Assembly: GCA_009782025.1 (NCBI GenBank)
Contig: WQUQ01000123.1
Span: 1 to 5,557 of the forward strand
Direction: 5' to 3'
Source: Desulfobulbus sp.
Lineage (GTDB): Bacteria > Pseudomonadota > Gammaproteobacteria > Burkholderiales > Rhodocyclaceae
Length of the DNA: 5,557 nt
A program made the position numbers and the translations under genes. The notes below the pieces were generated by a model that ran no database searches, was not told the origin of the DNA, and was given only the letters and a program-made list of their open reading frames with translations. Of the stretch, positions 1 to 5,361 are shown piece by piece. Positions within the stretch are counted from its first letter, which is position 1; every line of letters starts with the position of its first letter.

Positions 1-176
1 AGCTGAAGCACGGGAATGTAGCCGAGCGGGTTGATGGTGTAGAAATCGGTGCCGTCTTGCAGCTTGTGCGTCTTGCCGTCCATGGCGATGGCGGTGTAGG
101 GCAGGCCCGATTCTTCAAGCGCGATGTGCGGCGACAGCGAGCAGGCGCCGGGGACGTAATAGAGTTTGAGCGTCAT
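1..176 (-). CDS. gstA: Glutathione S-transferase, beta class, N-terminal part (runs off the window)
   Basis: Glutathione S-transferases conjugate glutathione to electrophiles or use it to reduce peroxides and disulfides in the cytoplasm. Only the first 58 codons are present; the gene continues beyond base 1. The start is the ATG at 176-174, which gives MTLKLYYVPGACSLSPHIAL, the typical first strand and helix of a thioredoxin-like GST domain. Cys12 in the PGACS motif aligns with Cys10 of E. coli GstA, the residue that marks the beta class. The INPLGYIPVL segment (residues 48-57) matches the NPKGQVPAL motif of E. coli GstA and contains the conserved cis-proline (Pro55) at the glutathione site. 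No clear Shine-Dalgarno is seen. The gene is divergent from gshA, so the enzyme using glutathione faces the gene for its first synthetic step. Family assignment is firm; the exact paralogue and substrate cannot be told from the N-terminus, so the symbol is tentative. Confidence 0.9.
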   Translation of the reverse strand, partial: MTLKLYYVPGACSLSPHIALEESGLPYTAIAMDGKTHKLQDGTDFYTINPLGYIPVLQ

Positions 177-220
177 GGTGATCGAGCGCTGGTGATGGCG
201 CGAAAGTGGATGGGGCGTTC

Positions 221-229
221 AATGTAGCA
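221..229 (-). promoter_or_regulatory. Possible extended -10 promoter for the GST gene
   Basis: On the minus strand the sequence TGCTACATT (229 to 221) fits an extended -10 element (TGn followed by TACATT, 4 of 6 to TATAAT). No good -35 hexamer is found 17 bp upstream, which would be tolerable for an extended -10. Transcription would start near 214, giving a leader of about 37 nt before the GST ATG at 176. This is weak, pattern-only evidence. Confidence 0.3.
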
Positions 230-279
230 AAACGGGCGGCGCGGAGGCCATCGCAGTTGCCATCACTCGCCCCGTCCCG

Positions 280-307
280 TTGCCCAAAACAGGTCGGGGT
301 GTAAGAT
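280..307 (+). promoter_or_regulatory. Possible sigma70-type promoter for gshA
   Basis: TTGCCC (280-285) and TAAGAT (302-307) are separated by 16 bp and each match four of six consensus positions. Transcription would begin around 314 and leave a leader of roughly 29 nt before the ATG at 343. If real, this promoter overlaps the upstream in-frame TTG at 280 and therefore argues for the ATG start. Moderate to weak evidence. The 166-bp region between the divergent GST and gshA starts shows nothing else that I can support. Confidence 0.35.
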
Positions 308-342
308 TTGCGCCCATCGAAAAATTACGGGACGCAAAGCTG

Positions 343-1626
343 ATGGTTCCCCACCTCACCACCGCCCTCAACGGCCCCCTGCTCGAACTGGAGCGCCGCT
401 TTCTCGCCGCCAGCCCGCAGATCGAACATTGGTTGCGCGGTCAATGGCTGGAATACACGCCGCCCTTCTATTCCTCGGTCGATTTGCGCAATTCCGGCTT
501 CAAGCTGGCGCCGGTCGATACCAACCTGTTCCCCGGCGGCTTCAACAATCTCAACCCGGCCTTTCTGCCGCTGTGCGTGCAGGCGGCGATGAGCGCCATC
601 GAGAAATTCTGCCCGGAAGCAAAAAGCCTGCTGCTGATCCCGGAAAACCACACGCGCAATTCGTTCTACCTGCAAAACGTCGCGCAGATTGCCGCCATCC
701 TCAAGCAAACCGGGCTGGATGTGCGCATCGGTTCGCTGCTCCCCGATCTCGCCGGGCCGACCCCGGTTGATCTGGAAAACGGCCAGCAACTGCTGCTCGA
801 ACCGCTGATTAGAAACGGCAACCGGCTCGGCGTCGCCGGCTTCGAGCCGTGCGCCATTCTGCTCAACAACGACCTTTCGGCGGGCATTCCGGCCATTCTG
901 CGGGGTCTCGACGAGCAGGTCGTGCTGCCGCCGCTGCATGCCGGCTGGGCGGTGCGCCGCAAATCCAATCACTTTGCCGCCTACGACCAGGTGGCCAACG
1001 ATTTCGCCCGCGAAATCGGCATCGATCCGTGGCGCATCAATCCGGCCTTCTCGGTCTGCCGCAGCGTCAATTTCCACGAGCGCCAGGGCGAGGAATGCCT
1101 GGCCGCCAACGTCGCCGCCGTGCTCGACATCGTGCGCGACAAATACCGCGAGTATGAAATCAGTGAGACCCCCTACGTGGTGGTCAAGGCCGACGCCGGC
1201 ACCTACGGCATGGGCGTGATGACGGTGCGCAGCGCCGACGAGATGATCGCCCTCAACCGCCGGCAGCGCAACAAGATGAGCATCGGCAAGGAGGGGCTGG
1301 CCGTCTCCGAGGTGCTGATCCAGGAGGGCGTGCATTCCTTCGAGACGGTCAATGGCGCGGTCGCCGAGCCGGTCATCTACATGATCGACCGCTACGTCGT
1401 CGGCGGCTTCTACCGCGTCCATACCGGGCGCGGCAAGGACGAAAACCTCAACGCCCCCGGCATGCACTTCGAACCGCTGGCCTTCGACACCGGCTGCAAT
1501 CTGCCCGATTACCGTTGCGACAATCCCGATTCGCCGCCCAACCGCTTTTACGCCTACGGCGTCGTCGCCCGCCTGGCCTGCCTGGCCGCCGCCGTCGAAC
1601 TCGCCAACACCGCCCCCGCTTCATGA
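343..1626 (+). CDS. gshA: Glutamate-cysteine ligase, Acidithiobacillus/betaproteobacterial type
   Basis: This enzyme catalyses the ATP-dependent joining of glutamate and cysteine to gamma-glutamylcysteine, the first and limiting step of glutathione synthesis in the cytoplasm. The protein belongs to the GshA family first named from Thiobacillus ferrooxidans (Pfam GshA, TIGR02049 as I recall), which is unlike E. coli GshA in sequence. Recognisable blocks are DLRNSGFKLAPVDTNLFPGG (residues 47-66) near the N-terminus and VVVKADAGTYGMGVM (279-293), a glycine-rich nucleotide-binding segment resembling ATP-grasp enzymes, followed by an EGVHSFE block and a GGFYRVH block near the C-terminus. I chose the ATG at 343 (427 aa) because family similarity begins at MVPHLTTALNGPLLELE and a modest GGGA lies 10 nt upstream. 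An in-frame TTG at 280 would add 21 unconserved residues and overlaps the likely promoter. The length is about normal for the family. gshB, a common neighbour in related genomes, does not follow; topB does. Confidence 0.93.
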   Translation: MVPHLTTALNGPLLELERRFLAASPQIEHWLRGQWLEYTPPFYSSVDLRNSGFKLAPVDTNLFPGGFNNLNPAFLPLCVQAAMSAIEKFCPEAKSLLLIPENHTRNSFYLQNVAQIAAILKQTGLDVRIGSLLPDLAGPTPVDLENGQQLLLEPLIRNGNRLGVAGFEPCAILLNNDLSAGIPAILRGLDEQVVLPPLHAGWAVRRKSNHFAAYDQVANDFAREIGIDPWRINPAFSVCRSVNFHERQGEECLAANVAAVLDIVRDKYREYEISETPYVVVKADAGTYGMGVMTVRSADEMIALNRRQRNKMSIGKEGLAVSEVLIQEGVHSFETVNGAVAEPVIYMIDRYVVGGFYRVHTGRGKDENLNAPGMHFEPLAFDTGCNLPDYRCDNPDSPPNRFYAYGVVARLACLAAAVELANTAPAS

Positions 1627-1646
1627 TCCGCGTCCGCGGTCGTTTT
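1625..1646 (+). terminator. Possible weak intrinsic terminator after gshA
   Basis: A short GC-rich hairpin begins inside the gshA stop codon. CCGC (1628-1631) pairs with GCGG (1636-1639) across a four-base loop, and the stem can be extended by GA (1625-1626) with TC (1640-1641) over a one-base bulge. TTTT follows at 1643-1646. The stem is short and the T run is interrupted from the stem by one base, so this is only a plausible weak terminator. Confidence 0.35.
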
Positions 1647-1665
1647 CCCTGAAAATTTCGATACA

Positions 1666-1692
1666 CCGGACTTTTCCGGGCATTGCCCGGAA
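1666..1692. repeat. Overlapping inverted repeats, two mutually exclusive hairpins
   Basis: A perfect 8-bp inverted repeat, TTCCGGGC (1674-1681) and GCCCGGAA (1685-1692), encloses a 3-base loop ATT. Just upstream, CCGGA (1666-1670) could instead pair with TCCGG (1675-1679) across CTTT. The shared TCCGG can join only one of the two stems at a time. No T run follows on either strand, so this is not a standard intrinsic terminator. It lies about 60 bp upstream of the topB promoter and within any read-through transcript from gshA. A role as a Rho-independent-like stop, an operator or an mRNA-end stabiliser cannot be decided from sequence. Confidence 0.55.
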
Positions 1693-1753
1693 GCCATTCC
1701 AGGCGCAGGTCTTCGATCTGGCGGCTATTCCCCAGGAGCTACCTAACCACCGC

Positions 1754-1783
1754 TTGCCAAGCCGTTCGCCAGCCACTTATCAT
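1754..1783 (+). promoter_or_regulatory. Sigma70-type promoter for topB
   Basis: TTGCCA (1754-1759, five of six to TTGACA) and TATCAT (1778-1783, five of six to TATAAT) are spaced 18 bp apart. Transcription would start near 1790 and give a leader of about 20 nt before the topB ATG at 1810. This is the best promoter match I found in the window and indicates that topB can be transcribed independently of gshA. Confidence 0.6.
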
Positions 1784-1809
1784 CCGCCGGCATCCATCAG
1801 GCAGACCCC

Positions 1810-4353
1810 ATGAGCAAAAAGCTGATCATCGCTGAAAAACCCTCCGTCGCCGCCGACATCGCCAAGGCGCTCGGCGGGTTCACCAAGCACGACGACTATT
1901 ACGAGAGCGAAACCTACGTCTTGTCGTCGGCCATCGGCCATCTGCTCGAACTCTCCTGCCCGGAAGAATTCGAGGTCAAGCGTGGCAAATGGTCGTTTGC
2001 CCATCTGCCGGTGATCCCGCCGCATTTCGCGCTCTCGCCGATCGAAAAAACCGAATCGCGCCTCAAGTTGCTGACCCGGCTCATCAAGCGCAAGGATGTC
2101 GGCGGCCTCATCAACGCCTGCGACGCGGGCCGCGAGGGCGAGTTGATCTTCAATTACATCGCCCAGCACACCCAATCGGGTAAACCGGTACAGCGCCTGT
2201 GGCTGCAATCCATGACCCAGGGCGCCATCCGCGACGGCTTCGCGCACCTGCGCGCCGGCCACGAATTGCAGGGCTTGGGCGACGCCGCCGTCTGCCGTTC
2301 CGAATCCGACTGGCTGGTCGGCATCAACGGCACGCGGGCGATGACCGCCTTCAATTCCAGGACCGGCGGTTTCCATCTGACTACCGTCGGCCGCGTGCAG
2401 ACGCCGACGCTGGCCATCGTCGTCGAGCGCGAAAAGAAGATCCGCGAATTCAAGCCGCGCGCCTACTGGGAGGTCGAGGCCGAATTCGCCGCCCGCGCCG
2501 GCAGCTATGTCGGCAAGTGGTTCGACGAAGGCTACAAGGGCAAGGAGGACGACGAACACGCCCGCGCCGACCGCCTGTGGGAAGAAAAACGAGCCGAGGC
2601 GATCCGCGCCGCGACGCAGGGCCGGCCCGGCATCGTCAGCGAGGAGTCCAAGCCGGAAACCCGCCTTTCGCCGGCGCTGTTCGATCTGACCAGCCTGCAA
2701 CGCGAAGCCAACGCCCGCTTCGGCTTCTCGGCCAAAACCACGCTGTCGCTGGCGCAGGCGTTGTACGAAAAGCACAAGGCGCTGACCTATCCGCGAACCG
2801 ACTCGCGCTGCCTGCCCGAGGACTACCTGCCGACGGTCAAGGAAACCCTGACCGCGCTCACCGGCCAGGGGGCCGGCAAGGGCCACGACGAGGTGCTGCT
2901 GGCCCGTTATTCGCCGTTCGCCCACCAGATTCTGGCGCGCAACTGGGTGCTGCCGAACAAGCGCATTTTCAACAACGCCAAGATCAGCGACCACTTCGCC
3001 ATCATCCCGACGCCGCAGGCCCCCAGGCACCTCAACGAGATGGAGCAGAAGCTGTACGACTTCGTCGTCCGCCGCTTCCTTTCCGTCTTTTTCCCGGCCG
3101 CCGAATATCTGGTCACTACGCGCATCACCCGCGTCGAGGGCCATCCCTTCAAGAGCGAAGGCAAGGTGCTGGTCAATCCCGGCTGGCTGGCCGTGCATGG
3201 CAAGGAAAGCCAGGAAGACGGCGAAGGCAACCTGGTCGCCGTGGCCAGGGACGAAAAGGTCAAGGCCGAAGAAGTCAGCGTCAAGGCCAACGAAACCCGC
3301 CCGCCGCCGCGCTATTCCGAAGCGACGCTGCTGTCGGCCATGGAAGGCGCGGGCAAGATGGTCGACGACGAGGAACTGAAGGCGGCGATGGCCGGTCGGG
3401 GGCTGGGCACGCCGGCGACGCGCGCCCAGATCATCGAGAATCTGATCGGCGAGCAATATATCCACCGCGAGGGGCGCGAACTGATCCCCACCGCCAAGGC
3501 CTTCTCGCTGATGACGCTTCTCAATGGCCTGGGCGTGACCGAACTGACCCAGCCGGAACTGACCGGCGATTGGGAATGGAAACTGGGCCGCATCGAGAAG
3601 GGCGAATTCACGCGCCAGGAATTCATGCGCGAGATCGCCGAAATGACGCGCCACATCGTCGAGCGCGCCAAAACCTTCGAGGCCGACACCATCCCCGGCG
3701 ATTTCGGCGTGCTGACCGCGCCCTGCCCGCGCTGCGGCGGCGAAATCCGCGAAACCTACAAGAAATTCCAGTGCGGCGGCTGCGATTATTCGCTGTGGAA
3801 AATCGTCGCCGGCCGCCAGTTCGAGCCAGCCGAGATCGACACGCTGCTTACCGAAAAACAAATCGGCCCGCTGACCGGATTCCGCAACAAGATGGGGCGC
3901 AGCTTCGCCGCCGCCATCCGGCTCAACGACAACATGGAGCCGGAATTCGACTTCGGCCAGGACAAGCCCGGCGACGATGCCGCCGAGCCGGTCGACTTCT
4001 CCGCTCAGGACAGCCTCGGCCCCTGCCCGAAATGCGCCGCTCCGGTGTTCGAGCACGGCGCCGCCTACGTCTGCGAAAAATCGGTCGGCCCGGCCAAATC
4101 CTGCGACTTCCGTTCCGGCAAGGTGATTCTGCAACAGCCGGTCGCCCCCGCCCAGATGCAGAAACTGCTGGCCGGCGGCAAGACCGATCTGTTGAAGGAA
4201 TTCGTCTCCAACCGCACGCGGCGCAAATTCTCGGCCTATCTGGTCGTTGCCGACGGCAAGGTCGGCTTTGAATTCGAGAAAAAGACCCCAGCGGCCAAAA
4301 AACCGGCCGCGAAAAAGCCGGCGAAAACTGGAACGCCGGAACGTTCCACGTGA
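1810..4353 (+). CDS. topB: DNA topoisomerase III (type IA), long form with two C-terminal zinc ribbons
   Basis: Topoisomerase III cuts and passes single DNA strands through a transient 5'-phosphotyrosyl link; it decatenates replicating chromosomes and resolves recombination intermediates. The 847-residue protein begins with a TOPRIM domain: LIIAEKPSVA with Glu9, and the metal site DAGREGE at 105-111. The type IA core follows, with SDWLVGINGTRAMT (166-179), VGRVQTPTL (193-201) and the active-site segment TYPRTDS, whose catalytic tyrosine is Tyr327 (E. coli TopB uses Tyr328) next to Arg329. The C-terminal part carries a C4 zinc ribbon (Cys639, 642, 655, 658), a topoisomerase C-terminal repeat (IGPLTGFRNKMGRSF, 685-699), a second cysteine set (Cys739, 742, 755, 765) with a partner repeat (about 786-822), and a Lys/Ala/Pro tail (824-839). 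E. coli TopB is only 653 aa and lacks these additions. The ATG at 1810 starts the TOPRIM strand directly and has a weak AGG 8 nt upstream. The gene converges on oxyR. The last three codons and stop lie in a parS-like site. Confidence 0.97.
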   Translation: MSKKLIIAEKPSVAADIAKALGGFTKHDDYYESETYVLSSAIGHLLELSCPEEFEVKRGKWSFAHLPVIPPHFALSPIEKTESRLKLLTRLIKRKDVGGLINACDAGREGELIFNYIAQHTQSGKPVQRLWLQSMTQGAIRDGFAHLRAGHELQGLGDAAVCRSESDWLVGINGTRAMTAFNSRTGGFHLTTVGRVQTPTLAIVVEREKKIREFKPRAYWEVEAEFAARAGSYVGKWFDEGYKGKEDDEHARADRLWEEKRAEAIRAATQGRPGIVSEESKPETRLSPALFDLTSLQREANARFGFSAKTTLSLAQALYEKHKALTYPRTDSRCLPEDYLPTVKETLTALTGQGAGKGHDEVLLARYSPFAHQILARNWVLPNKRIFNNAKISDHFAIIPTPQAPRHLNEMEQKLYDFVVRRFLSVFFPAAEYLVTTRITRVEGHPFKSEGKVLVNPGWLAVHGKESQEDGEGNLVAVARDEKVKAEEVSVKANETRPPPRYSEATLLSAMEGAGKMVDDEELKAAMAGRGLGTPATRAQIIENLIGEQYIHREGRELIPTAKAFSLMTLLNGLGVTELTQPELTGDWEWKLGRIEKGEFTRQEFMREIAEMTRHIVERAKTFEADTIPGDFGVLTAPCPRCGGEIRETYKKFQCGGCDYSLWKIVAGRQFEPAEIDTLLTEKQIGPLTGFRNKMGRSFAAAIRLNDNMEPEFDFGQDKPGDDAAEPVDFSAQDSLGPCPKCAAPVFEHGAAYVCEKSVGPAKSCDFRSGKVILQQPVAPAQMQKLLAGGKTDLLKEFVSNRTRRKFSAYLVVADGKVGFEFEKKTPAAKKPAAKKPAKTGTPERST

Positions 4354-4357
4354 AACA
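4342..4357. other. parS-like ParB-binding site spanning the topB stop codon
   Basis: CGTTCCACGTGAAACA matches the widely conserved bacterial chromosomal parS sequence TGTTNCACGTGAAACA at every defined position except the first. The inner 14 bp, GTTCCACGTGAAAC, is identical to a common natural form. ParB binds such palindromes, loads as a CTP-dependent clamp, spreads along DNA and recruits SMC for origin segregation. The site covers the last three sense codons of topB (Arg-Ser-Thr) and the TGA at 4351-4353. By my rough estimate, an exact 14-bp match of this type is expected by chance about once in ten thousand windows of this size. parA, parB and oriC are not in the window, so function is inferred from sequence identity alone. 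Confidence 0.75.
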
Positions 4358-4361
4358 TCAG

Positions 4362-4374
4362 CGCCGTACCGTAG
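4362..4374 (+). repeat. Left copy of a 13-bp direct repeat bracketing the REP pair
   Basis: CGCCGTACCGTAG here and CGCCGCACCGTAG at 4451-4463 are identical at 12 of 13 positions and in the same orientation. They flank the two hairpins at 4383-4400 and 4429-4446. On the minus strand this left copy continues into TGA and could be the former end of oxyR before the hairpin pair arrived. Confidence 0.5.
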
Positions 4375-4382
4375 TGTCGTCG

Positions 4383-4400
4383 GGCGGGTCTTGACCCGCC
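4383..4400. repeat. REP-like palindrome 1 (also a likely terminator stem for topB)
   Basis: GGCGGGTC (4383-4390) and GACCCGCC (4393-4400) form a perfect palindrome around TT; as RNA it would fold with a 7-bp stem and a CTTG loop. Including the preceding GTCG at 4379-4382 it aligns with the reverse complement of the second palindrome at 16 of 22 positions. GTAG-like heads and a GC-rich hairpin are the hallmarks of REP elements. It lies 30 bp past the topB stop and no T run follows it, so any terminator role would be indirect or stabilising. Confidence 0.6.
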
Positions 4401-4428
4401 GGTCAAAATCACGATTCGATGTTGGCTT

Positions 4429-4450
4429 GGCGGGTTGAAGCCCGCTCTAC
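4429..4450 (-). repeat. REP-like palindrome 2, inverted relative to the first
   Basis: Read on the minus strand from 4450, the element starts with the typical REP head GTAG and then gives AGCGGGCTTCAACCCGCC, a hairpin of about six to seven pairs with a four-base loop. Together with palindrome 1, which is oriented the other way, it has the layout of a BIME, the paired REP arrangement. The TAG of the GTAG head (4449-4447) is used as the oxyR stop codon. The AT-richer spacer 4401-4428 shows no other signal. Whether the same element occurs elsewhere in the genome cannot be seen here. Confidence 0.55.
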
Positions 4451-5361
4451 CGCCGCACCGTAGCCCCGGATAGCGCGCAGGACAACACGGCGGCGCGTAG
4501 CGCGTCGATGGCCTGCGGGCGCGGATAGGTCACGCGCCAGACCAGGCCGACCGTGCGCGCCGGCGACTGGCCGGCGAAGGGCAGCACGCGCACCAGCGGC
4601 TCGCGCTCGATCAGCGGGTCGGCGGCGGTGCTCGGCATCACCGCCACGCCGGCGCCGCTGGCCACCATGTAGCGAATGGTTTCCAGCGAACTGCCTTCGA
4701 GCGTGTGCGCTCGCGCCTCCTGATCGCCGAGGCGCGGGCAGGATTCCAGCACCTGATCGCGGAAGCAGTTGCCCTGGCCGAGCAGCAGCAGATTCTGGCC
4801 CTCCAGTTCAGCGGCCGGAATGTCCGGGCGGCCAACCCACGGATGCCTGGCCGGCACGACGACGCGAAACGGCTCGTCATACACGGGCTGAGCGACCAGT
4901 CCCGGTTCGGCGAAGGGCAAGGCGATGACGATCACGTCCAGTTCGCCGGATTTCAACGCCGGAATCAGGTTGGCCGTGAAATCTTCCTTGAGGAACAGCG
5001 GCATGGTCGGCGCTTCGCGGTTCAGCGCCGGGATCAGTTGCGGCAGCAGGTAGGGGGCGATGGTGTAGATGATGCCGACGCGCAACTGGCCGCCCATGGC
5101 GTCGCCGCCGGCAGCGGCGATTTCCTCCAGCTTCACCGCTTCTTCCAGCACCCGCCGCGCTTGCTCGACAACGCGCTCGCCCAGGGCGGTGATGCGCACG
5201 TCGCTGGCGCTGCGCTCGAACAGCACCGCCCCGATCTGCTTCTCCACTTTCTTGATCGCTACCGACAGGGTCGGCTGGCTGACGTGGCAAGCCTCGGCCG
5301 CCCGGCCAAAATGACGTTCTCGCGCCAGGGCCATGAGGTAACGCATTTCGGTCAGGGTCAC
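4447..5361 (-). CDS. oxyR: Hydrogen peroxide-sensing LysR-type regulator OxyR
   Basis: OxyR is a cytoplasmic tetrameric DNA-binding protein. Peroxide oxidises a reactive cysteine to a disulfide, and the oxidised form activates catalase, peroxiredoxin and other defence genes. The predicted protein is 304 aa (E. coli OxyR 305). The winged helix-turn-helix occupies about residues 1-60, with RAAEACHVSQPTLS at 20-33, and the remainder is the LysR substrate-binding fold. Using the GTG start at 5361, the cysteines of GNCFRDQ and LESCPRL fall exactly at 199 and 208, the E. coli redox pair. Thr100 is also conserved and Arg269 corresponds to E. coli Arg266. The E. coli residue His198 is Asn here. The GTG has a strong GGGAG Shine-Dalgarno 7 nt upstream. 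A longer in-frame ATG at 5433 would add 24 non-homologous residues inside rsuA. oxyR overlaps the rsuA stop and probably shares its transcript; topB converges from the other side. Confidence 0.96.
   Translation of the reverse strand: MTLTEMRYLMALARERHFGRAAEACHVSQPTLSVAIKKVEKQIGAVLFERSASDVRITALGERVVEQARRVLEEAVKLEEIAAAGGDAMGGQLRVGIIYTIAPYLLPQLIPALNREAPTMPLFLKEDFTANLIPALKSGELDVIVIALPFAEPGLVAQPVYDEPFRVVVPARHPWVGRPDIPAAELEGQNLLLLGQGNCFRDQVLESCPRLGDQEARAHTLEGSSLETIRYMVASGAGVAVMPSTAADPLIEREPLVRVLPFAGQSPARTVGLVWRVTYPRPQAIDALRAAVLSCALSGATVRR
4451..4463 (+). repeat. Right copy of the 13-bp direct repeat, inside the oxyR 3' end
   Basis: CGCCGCACCGTAG matches the left copy at 4362-4374 with one difference. 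It encodes, on the minus strand, the final Thr-Val-Arg-Arg residues of OxyR. The pair has the geometry of a target-site duplication or of a short homology around the REP pair. Confidence 0.5.

Noticed and set aside
280..342. TTG-initiated N-terminal extension of gshA
   Set aside because: The 21 extra residues do not resemble the family N-terminus, and the region fits a promoter better; the ATG at 343 begins the conserved part.
325..1467. A 380-codon open frame antisense to gshA
   Set aside because: It overlaps a clearly conserved gshA and has the Asp/His/Val/Gly-rich look of a shadow frame.
1674..1692. Canonical Rho-independent terminator for gshA
   Set aside because: The stem is good, but no T run follows on either strand; the T-rich stretch precedes the stem.
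1780..4134. A 784-codon open frame antisense to topB
   Set aside because: Its composition is that of a reversed GC-rich codon frame (runs of Gly, Ala, Arg, Asp, Phe). It has no recognisable domain, and topB on the other strand is fully accounted for by conserved motifs.
2199..4271. A 690-codon frame in another plus-strand frame of topB
   Set aside because: It is an Arg/Gly/Pro-rich low-complexity translation caused by third-position GC bias, with no family resemblance.
4383..4446. CRISPR repeat or phage attachment site
   Set aside because: There are only two hairpins, inverted rather than direct, without regular spacers, cas genes, integrase or tRNA; a REP pair explains them better.
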